Shown: positions 27,348-37,455, counted from the stretch's first letter. The stretch is 64,000 nt of DNA from Gimesia chilikensis (GCF_007744075.1 NZ_CP036266.1:3333748-3397747), one strand, 5' to 3'. Made by a program: numbers and translations. Notes: generated by a model from the sequence alone, not told the origin.

Positions 27348-30300
27348 ATGCAGAATCAGTTTACGAGGAATCTCATGTTCAAAATCAGCATTACCTGCTT
27401 GTTGTTACTCAGTTTTCTGACCAGTCAGGGTTCCGCTGCGGATCGGATCTGGACCAGTGCCGATGGCAGGCAGAGGGTCAGAGCGGAGTTCGCTGGCCTG
27501 AAGGGAGATCAGGTGCAACTGAAGATTACCGGGGGGCTGATTGTGAGCCTCCCGCTGACTCAGTTCAGCCAGCGTGATCAGAAATATATCCAGCGGACTG
27601 CTTCAACCGATACACCGGATCAGACACCGAACTCTGAAACAAAAAAGATGGTGGTAGCGGACCAGGTTGACTCGGTCAAAACAGCGGACACTGAGACAAA
27701 TAAGCAAGTGGCGGTTGCATCATCGGGAGATATGAAGCGGCTGGCGAATGATGATATCGGGAAGGCATCGAGGCTGCTGGGGGAGAAATTCAATCTCATG
27801 CTGGTGAATGGACTGCCGGTGATCCACCAGGAACACTTCCTGGAGTTGGAAAATATTGGTTCCGCTACCGAGCGGCATCAGCGTCATCAGGCTGCGGTGC
27901 AGGCTCTGGCACGCGAACGGCAGAACTTCAGCAAGTTGCTGGAACGTGTTGCTTTGGGTGTGGATGAGAGTTGGGTCGAAGAATTTCTACCAAATTTTAT
28001 TGCCAATCATTATCCCCGACAGGTTGTGGAATCGGTGTTGAATTTCAAATATCAGACAGGGGGGGCGGTTGGTATCTGGAAAGGTGATAACGAATTTGAA
28101 AGACGGGCTGCACAACAGAAGTTCGAACGCGAGTATGGGGAGAGTCTGTCCGAGTTAGCGATCAAAGGGCCGTTTCGGATCTGTTTTATTTCCAAAGCAC
28201 GATTATCGCCTTATGACTTTACCCGCAAGGGACTGTCGGTAAAAGCACTGGCGCACGGGGGAACGCCTGTGGTCCCTGGTGTCGAATGGAAGACAACATT
28301 TCCCACACTGCCTTCGAGTGGCGGATTTCGAAGGTCACTCAATGTTGCCGGTTCTCCGGTAGCCGGAACATCGTTCTGGAAAGTCGGTCCGGATATCGTC
28401 AACAGATTACCGAGCAGAACGAAAAAAAGTTTTATCGGAGGCGCGGTGACAGAGCGCTGGGCGTTTATTGCGACTGTGGTGACGTTTCGAAGTGCACCGT
28501 TACTGGAACCCGCTGATCGTCAAATGCCGGCCATTTTTGGAACGGTAGACTCCGTTGAACTGTTTGCAGATCCCACTTTGCGAAAGCCACTGCACAGCTT
28601 TCCTCTGAAACGCTATCCCACGGCTGTGCTGGTAGGTGGCGTGGAAGCTGTGAGCGAATCGTCGCAAGCAGTGATTCCCCTGGATGAATTTGCCGTAGCC
28701 GGTCTGATTGCCCGGAATCAGGGGCTGAAACTTAAAGACGAATCCTGGACCCGGATCTGGCAGCAGGTGAGTAAGAAAGATCAGCAGGCCGTTTTAAAGA
28801 CGCGAGAAAAACTAAACTCGTACACCGATCTCAATTTCAGTATTCCCAGCATGATCAGCACGCAGCGGGCTTCAGCGGACTTGAATCAGCGGGTCAGTTC
28901 TGCCAGTCAGGAAGTGTCTCGACTGCGCTCGGAGATTCAGGGCCTGATGTCTCCGTCTCGACAGCCATTCTTTCCCCCTTTTGCAGGAACATTTGGTGCC
29001 ACGTGGGATCAGGACCGTGAATCGATCTCAGCGGCGCAGCGGCAGCAGTTGTCCGACTGGCTGGCCGGTCGAACAGAAGCCGCGGGTGATCTGTATCGAC
29101 TGAATTTCAAAGTGGTCCTCGATCCCCGGACAGATGAACCGCGACTGGAAGACATGTCATTGACTCAACAACAGGCTGAACTGCGTGCAGCGGGCGAACA
29201 GCCATCACATCTGATTTCCCTGTATGAGAATCGAGCATTTGATGAGCGCGGTGAACTTGAGCTGCGGGGGACAGAAACAGGACTCTTCCAGCGTGCGGGA
29301 CAGGAGTATAAGCCCTATCAATTTCTGTTGAATCTGGGATGCGATACGAAAACTCTGATGAGATTCCTGCCGGAAGAGGCTGTGAAAAAGGCATTGGCTG
29401 AGAGAGGCGATGAAATTCGCATCGCGGTTACACTGGATGTCCGGGTTCAACAATTAAGGAGCCTGAATACAGATACGGGAAAACAAGGTGGGTATGCGAC
29501 TGTGATTCTCGATTCGTTGCCCATTCATATTTCTGTTGGCGAAAAAGACAAGGCTCCTTTGTACGAGGGGCCCCTGCAGATGGCAGCGTTACAGAAGCTG
29601 GCAGCGCACCAGCCTGAAAAAGCGATTCCCGTTCAGTCGAAAGAGAATGAAAAAGCGTTTGCTTTAAGTCCCCAGGGGATGCTGCCGCTGATTGCTTCTG
29701 TTGCACCAGAGTTTCTGGAGGATCCGGAGCAACTGGATCAACTGATGGTGATGCGCTGGCGTTTTGAAAATGTTCCCATGTTCGATGTCAAACCTGATCA
29801 GGTTCGGTTCTTCGACAAAGGCTCACAGACTCTTCCCTCTCGTGATGTCCGCGCAGCGAAAGCGGAGAAGTTTAAAGCCTGGGTGAAACGCTGGACCGAA
29901 TCGGTTCCGGACCAGTTCACGATGCAATTCGATGACTTCCGATTTCAGGGGCTGGATAAAGATCGCCCCAGTCCAGCGTTGTTTTCTAACAGCTTTATCC
30001 CCTGGAGTGGTGGTGGGAATGTGAATGATTATGGGCATATGATGTATGGGTTGAAGCATCCGGATACGATTCAACCAGCGATGGCTGCTGAGAAAGTACA
30101 GGAATTATTAGACCTGTTTGCGATCGCACCACGGGATCTTTTGATGGATCAGATCTATGCTGTTCCTGATCAGGAAGGTCGCAATTTTAAGGCAGCGTTT
30201 CCCAATCCTCAGGCAATTCCCGGTCTGGCAATGGATCGTCCTGCAGAACCGATTTTTCCCCTGCTGCGTTTCGATAAAGAGATCTGGCCAGCTGAGAATG

Positions 30301-30596
30301 CCAGACTGGAACAAACTGCTCACAAACCGCGGTTAGAGATCACAGCCAAGGTGGCTTCATTCAAGCTGGTGGAGGAATTACCTCGACATCCCTGGGTAGA
30401 GGGCTTGAGCCGATTTCACAGCAGAGAATATCCCTCAGATCGGATTATCGATAAAGGAAAGTATGCCATCATGGAAGTGAAACTGAAGTCCGCCCGACTG
30501 GTTGACCCTGCGACGGGGAAAACGGTTCTCCCCCTTGAATTAAAAGAGTATCGTGCAGTTGATCTGAAAGCATTGGATCAGCAAAACGAACAATAG
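27348..30596 (+). CDS. Large secreted protein with N-terminal SHD1 (SLA1 homology) domain
   Basis: 1082 residues from ATG 27348, with AGGAA 7 bases upstream; a second start at 27375 (MFKISIT, GAGGAA upstream) is nearly as good. A signal peptide (ISITCLLLLSFLTSQGSA) is followed by an SHD1-like domain at about 32-80 (RIWTSADGRQRVRAEFAGLKGDQVQLKITGG ... LPLTQFSQRDQKYI), a small beta domain common in planctomycete exported proteins. The remaining 1000 residues are soluble with no family I recognise; a coiled stretch lies near ASADLNQRVSSASQEVSRLRSEI. It is the only gene between tRNA copies 2 and 3. Confidence 0.85.
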   Translation: MQNQFTRNLMFKISITCLLLLSFLTSQGSAADRIWTSADGRQRVRAEFAGLKGDQVQLKITGGLIVSLPLTQFSQRDQKYIQRTASTDTPDQTPNSETKKMVVADQVDSVKTADTETNKQVAVASSGDMKRLANDDIGKASRLLGEKFNLMLVNGLPVIHQEHFLELENIGSATERHQRHQAAVQALARERQNFSKLLERVALGVDESWVEEFLPNFIANHYPRQVVESVLNFKYQTGGAVGIWKGDNEFERRAAQQKFEREYGESLSELAIKGPFRICFISKARLSPYDFTRKGLSVKALAHGGTPVVPGVEWKTTFPTLPSSGGFRRSLNVAGSPVAGTSFWKVGPDIVNRLPSRTKKSFIGGAVTERWAFIATVVTFRSAPLLEPADRQMPAIFGTVDSVELFADPTLRKPLHSFPLKRYPTAVLVGGVEAVSESSQAVIPLDEFAVAGLIARNQGLKLKDESWTRIWQQVSKKDQQAVLKTREKLNSYTDLNFSIPSMISTQRASADLNQRVSSASQEVSRLRSEIQGLMSPSRQPFFPPFAGTFGATWDQDRESISAAQRQQLSDWLAGRTEAAGDLYRLNFKVVLDPRTDEPRLEDMSLTQQQAELRAAGEQPSHLISLYENRAFDERGELELRGTETGLFQRAGQEYKPYQFLLNLGCDTKTLMRFLPEEAVKKALAERGDEIRIAVTLDVRVQQLRSLNTDTGKQGGYATVILDSLPIHISVGEKDKAPLYEGPLQMAALQKLAAHQPEKAIPVQSKENEKAFALSPQGMLPLIASVAPEFLEDPEQLDQLMVMRWRFENVPMFDVKPDQVRFFDKGSQTLPSRDVRAAKAEKFKAWVKRWTESVPDQFTMQFDDFRFQGLDKDRPSPALFSNSFIPWSGGGNVNDYGHMMYGLKHPDTIQPAMAAEKVQELLDLFAIAPRDLLMDQIYAVPDQEGRNFKAAFPNPQAIPGLAMDRPAEPIFPLLRFDKEIWPAENARLEQTAHKPRLEITAKVASFKLVEELPRHPWVEGLSRFHSREYPSDRIIDKGKYAIMEVKLKSARLVDPATGKTVLPLELKEYRAVDLKALDQQNEQ

Positions 30597-30724
30597 GCGG
30601 CCGTATGATGATGTCAGGGATTGAGTTTAGTTTGAAACCTGTCTGCCACTGTATGTAACAGGTACTGTCCCCTCGAATCATGACTCGTTCGACAGGTTAT
30701 CCTCAAACGCTGATCTGTCTTTAG

Positions 30725-30766
30725 TTCTGATCCGTAGATTAGTGGTTCGAATCCACCCGGGCGTGC
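30725..30766 (+). repeat. Copy 3 of tRNA-Arg 3' half (diverged attR-like)
   Basis: Matches 7725-7766 at 38 of 42 positions by eye, from the anticodon loop through the T arm to the acceptor end, and then diverges. No 5' half of a tRNA precedes it. It is more decayed than copy 2 and is followed by a different terminator, so it probably marks an older integration or the original chromosomal 3' end. Confidence 0.88.
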
Positions 30767-30774
30767 TTTTGATG

Positions 30775-30807
30775 GCGATTCACTGTAAAGGTGAATCGCT
30801 TTTTTTA
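30775..30807 (+). terminator. Rho-independent terminator after tRNA fragment 3
   Basis: Perfect 9-bp stem GCGATTCAC / GTGAATCGC, 7-base loop, then eight T. It begins 8 bases after the tRNA fragment, the expected place for a tRNA terminator. Confidence 0.92.
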
Positions 30808-30889
30808 TTGGCTGTTGCTTCCGAGCCGGTTTTCAATAGAGTGAATATCAAGTGGCTACCAGAACCCAATTACAGAGAGTTATTGAGAC

Positions 30890-31156
30890 ATGATTCATTT
30901 CGTGAGCTGTGAAGTTCTAAGCATTGATGGTGATGATGCTTTGCTCGAAATTAAATACCGGATTGATGCCGGGCAGGAAATCCATTCATATCAGGTAAAG
31001 CAGGATTTTTCCGTCGAAGATGGTTTTGTTTACATTGGGACGACTGAAGTTATCCAAGGTCAGCGGCCAGGATGGGCGGAATATGCATCAGATCACGATC
31101 TGATACACGATACCCTGCAAGATGACTATGATGAAAGAAGCGGACTGTTTTCGTAA
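30890..31156 (+). CDS. Hypothetical protein, 88 aa
   Basis: A small acidic soluble protein (MIHFVSCEVLSIDGDDALLEIKY...). AGAGAG lies about 12 bases before the ATG. No family is recognised; the alternating hydrophobic pattern in the first half suggests a small beta-sheet domain, and the end is rich in Asp (HDLIHDTLQDDYDE). It stands alone just outside the third tRNA fragment. Confidence 0.55.
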   Translation: MIHFVSCEVLSIDGDDALLEIKYRIDAGQEIHSYQVKQDFSVEDGFVYIGTTEVIQGQRPGWAEYASDHDLIHDTLQDDYDERSGLFS

Positions 31157-31459
31157 CCGAAACAAATGAGACATGTGCCTTTGGAGGGGCGTACTGCTGG
31201 CATAAAAAGGATGGAAAGAGAACAGGTGCTTCTCCGCCTCTTTTTCCAGCAGCTGGTGTCTGGTGAGAATCCAGCGAAGTTCTGCATATTCACTTCCTGC
31301 TCCCCGTTCGAAAGTTCACGTCTTTTCCGGGCCCGTTTCTTATCATGAAAAGCCACCAAAGGCTGGCGTCTGCCTTGGGTTACCACTACACTGGTGGTAC
31401 TACCAAATTTTCACACCCCCCTCTTCTGACGCTCTTTTAATACGGATGATGCTAGAACC
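31157..31459. other. Intergenic region
   Basis: 303 bases between the small hypothetical gene and the giant fusion gene; presumably holds the promoter of the latter. Nothing specific is recognised. Confidence 0.4.
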
Positions 31460-34400
31460 ATGAAACGATTCTCCCACCGCTGTGCCGTATCTTCTTTGAA
31501 ATCTGCAGGCTGGGCTGTTGCCCTGTGTCTGTCGCTGTTTGTGACCAGCTTTGCCAGTGCGGGGCCTCTGGTTTATGAAGGGACCGAGGGACCTGGTAAA
31601 GGGAAGCATATTGTCTTCCTGGCCGGCGATCATGAGTATCGCTCGGAAGAATCGCTGCCCGAACTCGCCCGGATCCTGGCGAAGCGGCATGGGTTCAAGT
31701 GCACGGTGCTGTTTAACATCGATCCCGAGACCGGCGAGATCGTCGCCGGCAATTCGAATATTCCCGGAATGGAAGCCCTCAAGACGGCGGATCTGGCAGT
31801 CGTCTTTCTGCGGTTTCAGAATCTGCCCAAGGAACAGATGCAGCATCTCGATGACTATCTGAAACGGGGTGGCCCGGTGGTTGGGATGCGGACCGCCACG
31901 CATGCCTTTAACATGCCCGAGTCGGCACCGTTCTCGAAATATTCATACCAGAGCAAAGACAAAGACTACGAAAAAGGGTTTGGTCACCAGGTACTGGGAC
32001 AGACCTGGGTCGGACACTATGGAACCAATCACAAGCAGAGCACGCGCATCACTATCATCGACGATAAGAAACAGCACCCGATTCTGCGGGGCGTGAAAGA
32101 TATCTGGGTGCAGGCCGGCGGTTATGTCGGTAAGCCGATCGATGGTGAAGTACTCACGATGGCGCAGCCGCTGAACGGGATGCAGCCCGACTCCCCTGCC
32201 GACGAAACCAAACCTCCCATGCCTTCCGAATGGACGCGTACCTACACTTCGGCTTCCGGGAAAAAAGGACGCGTCTTTACGACCCTGTATGGAACGCCTG
32301 AGGATCTGCTGAACGACGGTTATCGCCGGATGCTGGTGAATGCCTGCTACTGGGCACTGGGGATGGAAGACGCGATCAAGGCGGATGCGAATGTGGATTT
32401 CGTCGGCCCGTTCGAACCGAATACCTTCGGTTTTGGAACCTACGCACACGGGATCAAGCCGGAAGCCTATGCCGGGTTCAAGAGCCCCATTCCGGCGAAC
32501 CACAACACCAAGCGAACGGACACTCCCCAAAAGGGAGGGAAAAAAGCAGCGCCGAAAAAAAAGGACAACAAGTCGGCCAGTAAGTCGAAAGAGCCGACCG
32601 CGTCCCTGGCGACTGGTAAGCCGGCCCGCTTTGTGCGCATTGAACTCCCCGGCGACAAGCGGATTCTGACCCTGGCGGAAGTGGAAGTCATCAGCGGCGG
32701 AAAAAATGTTGCCAAGGGAGCGAAAGCCACCCAGTCGAGCACGATGGGATCGGCGGTCGCCGCCAAGGCTTTGGACGGTAACAAGAGTGCGGACTGGGGC
32801 AAAGGCGGACAGACACATACTTCGAACTCGGGTTCTAAAAATCCCTGGTGGGAAGTCGATCTGGGCCGTGCGGTTGATGTAGACAAAGTGGCGATCTGGA
32901 ACCGGGAAGGTTATGAAGGACGCCTGGAAGACTTTACCCTGACGCTGCTGGATGCAGATCGGAAAGAAGTGTTTCGGCTGACAAAGGTCCCTGCCCCGTT
33001 CTCCATGGAAATTGACGTCAAGAACAAGGGCAAGCTGGAATACCTGACCCACAACGGAAAAGCGGGTGTGCCTTATAAGTCGACTTCGAAGTCGGTCGGT
33101 GCGGAATCAGGGAGTCAGGTTGAAGATCCGACGCTGGTGGAAGTGCCGGCCGATTATCGTGATCCGATTCCCTTTAAATTTCAGGAAGGCGATGTCGTCG
33201 CGATCCTCGGTAATGGTCTGCCCGATCGGATGCAGCATGATGGGTGGCTTGAAACCCTGCTGCAGAGTGAACTGCAGGGTAAGAAAGTCCGTTTTCGCAA
33301 CATGAGCGTGAGTGGTGACCAGGTGGATTCGTTTCCGCGGAGTAAAGGTGCCGCGACGACCACTGAGATGTTACGGCATGTGAAAGCCGACGTCGTCCTG
33401 GCATTCTTCGGTTATAACGAATCCTTTCAGGGCGTGAAAAAAGCGGGCGACTATCAGAAACGACTGGTCGATTTCGTAAGAAAGACACGCGGTTCCAAGG
33501 CGAATGGCAAATCGTTCCCGCGGATCGTGCTGTTCAGCCCCATCGCCCATGAAGATACCGGCAACAAAAATGTGCCGGATGGGAAAGCACACAACGTTCA
33601 GCTGGAAGCTTACACGCGAGCTACAGAAGCAGCGGCCCGGGAAGCAGGCGTCGCGTATGTCGATCTGTTTCACCCTTCCCAGCAGATGTTCCAGGAGTCG
33701 AGCACACCACTGACGATTAACGGAATCCATCTGACCGAAGAGGGCAACAAGCAGCTGGCGGAGATTATCTCCTCTGCCCTGTTTGGGCACCAGGTGACCG
33801 CGTCTCAGACGATGGAACCGCTGCGGTCTGCCGTGCTGGATAAGAATTACAAATGGAACAACCGCTTTCGTGCCCGTGACGGGAACGATGTGTGGGGCGG
33901 TCGTTCGATTCTCAAGTTTACTGACGACCAGACCAACGCCGAAGTGCTGCAGCACGAACTGTCGATGCTGGACGTGATGGCGAACAATCGCGATCCCCTG
34001 ATCTGGGCGAAAGCCAAAGGGGAAGACTACCAGGTTGACGACAGCAACGTGCCTGCCCCTGTGAAAGTGATTTCGAATGTCGGTGGCGGCAGTAAGAGCT
34101 CAAGTGCGGTCAAAGAGGGGAACCTCAACTACATCAGTGGTCAGGAAGCGATTGAGCACATGGCGCTGGCTGACGGATTTGAAGTCAGTCTGTTTGCGGA
34201 TGAAAAACAGTTCCCCGAACTGGTCAACCCCGTGCAGATTCAGTTCGATACCAAGGGACGTCTGTGGGCGGCTGTCTGGCCGACCTATCCCAAGTGGGAA
34301 CCATTGAAAGAGATGAACGATGCCCTGTTGATCGTGCACGATGATGACAACGACGGCAAGGCGGATCGCGTGACCGAGTTTGCCCGCATTCAGAATCCGC

Positions 34401-36595
34401 TGGGTTTTGAATTCTGGAACGGAGGCGTGCTGGTCGCGTCTGCACCGGAAATTGTGTTCCTCAAGGATACTGATGGAGATGATGTGGCCGATGTGCGGAC
34501 CGTGATGCTGCAGGGCCTCGATTCCTCGGACACCCATCATGCGGCCAATAACCTGATTTACGGTCCCGATGGCGCCATCTACTGGCAAAGTGGCGTGTTC
34601 ATGGTACATAACCACGAACATCCCTGGGGCCCTTCGCTGCAGGCCAGTGAGTCAGCCATGTATCGTTTCGATCCACGGCGGTTCACGATTTCGATGCACG
34701 CGATCAATTCCCCCAACCCGCACGGAATTTCGTTCGATTACTGGGGCTATCATTATGCGACCGATGGCACCGGCGGACGGGCTTACCAGGTCCGGCCGGA
34801 AAAAGGCGGGTTCAAAATGCACGAACTGCTCAAGAAAGAAGTCCGTCCTGTGACGGCCAGTGAAGTGGTCAGCAGTGCGCACTTCCCCGAATCCATGCAG
34901 GGTGACTTCCTGATCTGTAACGTGATCGGGTTCCTGGGTATCAAGCACTACGATCTGGCCCGTAACGCCACCGATGGTACCGTGTGGGGTGAACCGGCGG
35001 GCGATGATCTGACCGTGATGCGTTTAAACGCGGACGGATCGAAAACGGAAGATAAATCCAGGGGGCTGATGATGAGCGGGGATAAGAATTTCCGTCCCGC
35101 TGATGCCATTTTTGCTCCCGATGGTTCGCTGTACTTCTGCGACTGGCACAACGTGATCATCGGACATATGCAGCACAACGTTCGCGACCCCAATCGCGAT
35201 CATCAGCATGGTCGTATTTACCGGATGACCGCCAAGGGGCGTCCGCTGCAGAAACCGGTGGCCATCGATGGCGAGCCGATTCCTGCCCTGCTGGAAAATC
35301 TGAAATCGCCGATTGACGGCATTCGTCATCGGACCCGCGTCGAATTGAGCGAACGCGATACCGATGCCGTGATTGCCGCGACGGAAGAATGGATCAAGCA
35401 GTTTGATCCCAATAAGAAGGAAGACGCACATCACCTGCTGGAAGCACTCTGGTTGCATCAGCAGCACAATGTCCGGAACCTGGAACTGCTGGGGCTGCTG
35501 CTCAAGTCGCCCGAGCCACATGCCCGCATCGCCGCGAATACGGTGAAGCATCTCTGGTTCAACGTGGAAGGCACGATGCGTGGTGGTGTGATTGCCGAAA
35601 CGGAAGAAGCCGAGACCAAGAAGTCGGGTATTCTGAGCGATACACCCGAGCTGACAACGATTCGCATCGGGACAGTCCGTGAGCGGATGCGTTACGATGT
35701 GACGAAGTTGACCGTCAAACCGGGCAAGAAGGTAAAGCTGACGTTTGCGAACCCGGATTTCATGCCGCATAACATCATGCTGGTGAATCCCGGTAAAGCC
35801 GACGAAGTCGGACTGGCAGCCATTGCCCTGGGGGCCAGCGGGTTTTCTGTGGGCTTTATTCCTGAGAGCAAAGAGATTCTCTGGCACAGCCAGCTGGTGG
35901 ATCATGGTCAGGAAGAGGTGATTGAATTTGTCGCTCCGACCCAGGAAGGGGCTTATCCTTATATCTGCTCGTTCCCCGGTCACCACCTGCTGATGCGGGG
36001 CACCATGTATGTGACCAACGATCTCAAAGCGTATCTGGCGAAGAACCCGGAGAAAGAGAAGAAGATTACCAAGTGGAAACTGGCCGATCTGACCCAGGAC
36101 CTGAAACGGGTCGGGCAGCATCGCAACTTCTCGCGGGGACAGGAGATTTTCACCAAGCTGGCCTGTGCCCAGTGCCATAAGGTCAATGAGCACAGCCACA
36201 CGCTGGGCAAGAACCTGGCGATTGGCCCGAATCTGGATGAGGTCGTGAAGAAGCACAAACACGACCCTAAAGCGGTTCTGGCTGAAATTCTGGAGCCTTC
36301 GCGGAAGATCGAAGATAAGTACCGTACGGTGCTGTTCGTGCTGGATGACGGTCAGACCATCAACGGGAACATCGTTACCGAAGATGACAAATCGGTCACG
36401 ATCCTGACCGGGCCTCCCCAGGTGAAACAGAAGAAGGTGTCGAAGGATTCGATTGAATTCCAGCGGACTTCTCCCATTTCAATTATGCCCGCCGACCTGC
36501 TGAATACGCTGGACAAAGAGGAGATTCTGGATCTGCTCGCGTTCGTGCTGTCCGGCGGGAATGCGAAGTCGGATGCGTTTCATCATCACCATTAA
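31460..36595 (+). CDS. Secreted multidomain fusion: ThuA / F5/8C / SGNH / sorbosone-dehydrogenase-like propeller / cupredoxin / cytochrome c
   Basis: 1711 residues with a signal peptide ending near SFASA. Domains in order: ThuA-like class I amidotransferase fold (about 45-300); Lys-rich linker; F5/8 type C carbohydrate-binding domain (390-525); SGNH/GDSL hydrolase (575-780, MSVSGDQV, GYNE, NGIHLTEEG). Next comes the PVC-type membrane-bound-dehydrogenase-like beta-propeller (900-1255) with HEAT-like helices to about 1370. A cupredoxin (about 1400-1520) has candidate Cu ligands His in MPHNIM and Cys/His/Met in YICSFPGHHLLMRGTM. Last is a cytochrome c domain (1535-1700) with the heme site CAQCH. 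The layout suggests extracytoplasmic sugar binding, deacylation and oxidation with electrons passed through copper to heme. The C-terminus ends in four His. Monocistronic. Confidence 0.92.
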   Translation: MKRFSHRCAVSSLKSAGWAVALCLSLFVTSFASAGPLVYEGTEGPGKGKHIVFLAGDHEYRSEESLPELARILAKRHGFKCTVLFNIDPETGEIVAGNSNIPGMEALKTADLAVVFLRFQNLPKEQMQHLDDYLKRGGPVVGMRTATHAFNMPESAPFSKYSYQSKDKDYEKGFGHQVLGQTWVGHYGTNHKQSTRITIIDDKKQHPILRGVKDIWVQAGGYVGKPIDGEVLTMAQPLNGMQPDSPADETKPPMPSEWTRTYTSASGKKGRVFTTLYGTPEDLLNDGYRRMLVNACYWALGMEDAIKADANVDFVGPFEPNTFGFGTYAHGIKPEAYAGFKSPIPANHNTKRTDTPQKGGKKAAPKKKDNKSASKSKEPTASLATGKPARFVRIELPGDKRILTLAEVEVISGGKNVAKGAKATQSSTMGSAVAAKALDGNKSADWGKGGQTHTSNSGSKNPWWEVDLGRAVDVDKVAIWNREGYEGRLEDFTLTLLDADRKEVFRLTKVPAPFSMEIDVKNKGKLEYLTHNGKAGVPYKSTSKSVGAESGSQVEDPTLVEVPADYRDPIPFKFQEGDVVAILGNGLPDRMQHDGWLETLLQSELQGKKVRFRNMSVSGDQVDSFPRSKGAATTTEMLRHVKADVVLAFFGYNESFQGVKKAGDYQKRLVDFVRKTRGSKANGKSFPRIVLFSPIAHEDTGNKNVPDGKAHNVQLEAYTRATEAAAREAGVAYVDLFHPSQQMFQESSTPLTINGIHLTEEGNKQLAEIISSALFGHQVTASQTMEPLRSAVLDKNYKWNNRFRARDGNDVWGGRSILKFTDDQTNAEVLQHELSMLDVMANNRDPLIWAKAKGEDYQVDDSNVPAPVKVISNVGGGSKSSSAVKEGNLNYISGQEAIEHMALADGFEVSLFADEKQFPELVNPVQIQFDTKGRLWAAVWPTYPKWEPLKEMNDALLIVHDDDNDGKADRVTEFARIQNPLGFEFWNGGVLVASAPEIVFLKDTDGDDVADVRTVMLQGLDSSDTHHAANNLIYGPDGAIYWQSGVFMVHNHEHPWGPSLQASESAMYRFDPRRFTISMHAINSPNPHGISFDYWGYHYATDGTGGRAYQVRPEKGGFKMHELLKKEVRPVTASEVVSSAHFPESMQGDFLICNVIGFLGIKHYDLARNATDGTVWGEPAGDDLTVMRLNADGSKTEDKSRGLMMSGDKNFRPADAIFAPDGSLYFCDWHNVIIGHMQHNVRDPNRDHQHGRIYRMTAKGRPLQKPVAIDGEPIPALLENLKSPIDGIRHRTRVELSERDTDAVIAATEEWIKQFDPNKKEDAHHLLEALWLHQQHNVRNLELLGLLLKSPEPHARIAANTVKHLWFNVEGTMRGGVIAETEEAETKKSGILSDTPELTTIRIGTVRERMRYDVTKLTVKPGKKVKLTFANPDFMPHNIMLVNPGKADEVGLAAIALGASGFSVGFIPESKEILWHSQLVDHGQEEVIEFVAPTQEGAYPYICSFPGHHLLMRGTMYVTNDLKAYLAKNPEKEKKITKWKLADLTQDLKRVGQHRNFSRGQEIFTKLACAQCHKVNEHSHTLGKNLAIGPNLDEVVKKHKHDPKAVLAEILEPSRKIEDKYRTVLFVLDDGQTINGNIVTEDDKSVTILTGPPQVKQKKVSKDSIEFQRTSPISIMPADLLNTLDKEEILDLLAFVLSGGNAKSDAFHHHH

Positions 36596-36647
36596 GAGTG
36601 GTGTCGATCGACTTCAGGTGATCAATTTGTTTTCGCAATAGAACATG

Positions 36648-36685
36648 GCAGCCGGGGCATTTTTCCCGGCTGCTGTTTCTATTTT
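36648..36685 (+). terminator. Terminator of the giant fusion gene
   Basis: Perfect 9-bp GC-rich stem GCAGCCGGG / CCCGGCTGC with an 8-base loop, followed by TGTTTCTATTTT, 53 bases after the stop codon. Confidence 0.85.
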
Positions 36686-36751
36686 GCGGGCGGTTTCTGT
36701 CTGGCTGATCATCAGTGGCTTTTGAACTGATTTGATTCGGCGCTGCTTTCG

Positions 36752-36794
36752 TTCTTCAATTGCGCAGTTGATACCCAGGTCGCTTCAACCGGGG
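36752..36794. repeat. Dispersed 43-bp repeat, copy 1
   Basis: 36 of 43 bases match 36928-36970. It ends in TTCAACCGGGG, like copy 2. Confidence 0.7.
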
Positions 36795-36927
36795 CCCGGA
36801 TTCCATTCTGCGCACCCTGCTCTCTTGAATACTCAAGCGTTCTGCATGTTCAGCTTGGGGGCTGAGAGCCGATGCTTAGAATGGTGCGCTGTTCCGCCGG
36901 GGGCCTGTAACGGGGGCTCGGTAGCGT

Positions 36928-36970
36928 TTCTTCAGTTGCACGGTTGATACCGAAGTTGTTTCAACCGGGG
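36928..36970. repeat. Dispersed 43-bp repeat, copy 2
   Basis: Same repeat as 36752-36794, 176 bases further on. Within it CGGTTGA (36941) and TCAACCG (36961) can pair as a 7-bp stem. It runs on into CTAACGCACTACGGCTAAGG. Confidence 0.7.
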
Positions 36971-37455
36971 CTAACGCACTACGGCTAAGGCGAAAATTGC
37001 CCATGATTACCATTTTAGCGCTACAGCTCTTACAGAACAGTATAGACGATTACCGGCGGCTGACGCCTTGCCGGTCATTTATGTGTGTTGGGGATTATTG
37101 TGTGGATCGGCGTGGGGAGGTCAAGTGGAATCTGGGGGTTGAGGTCCTGTTGAAATCTTTTGAGTTCAGGCTGAATGTGCTGCGAAATGCTCTGAATGTG
37201 CTCCGAAAGCATTTGAAAATGTACGAGACAGTGAGAACCGGTGATGAATGTTTGGGTGAAAAGTTGGTGAAAATCGACGGCGATTCAGGTGCAGCCGTGT
37301 CACTGGTGCCTTGTGTTCCAGTGCTCGCATCATCCGCCTCGCGCGCGAAGCACAATTGCACAAGAATACGGTTCGGGAAGTGGGAATCAAGGGGAGTTTA
37401 TGCAGTGAAGAGAACTGAACGGCACAGCTGGTTATCCGGAAGCGGTGTAATGTGT

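Larger units (their letters stand above)
36596..37455. other. Intergenic region with terminator and a direct repeat
   Basis: 860 bases with no gene. It holds the terminator at 36648 and two copies of a 43-bp repeat. The long plus-strand frame crossing 36997-38430 is antisense to the porin gene and I do not accept it. Confidence 0.6.

Noticed and set aside
31943-33052. Minus-strand frame of 369 residues
   Set aside because: Shadow of the ThuA and F5/8C domains of the plus-strand gene.
35024-36262. Minus-strand frame of 412 residues
   Set aside because: Lies inside the cupredoxin/cytochrome part of the giant fusion gene, where CAQCH and Cu-ligand motifs confirm the plus strand.
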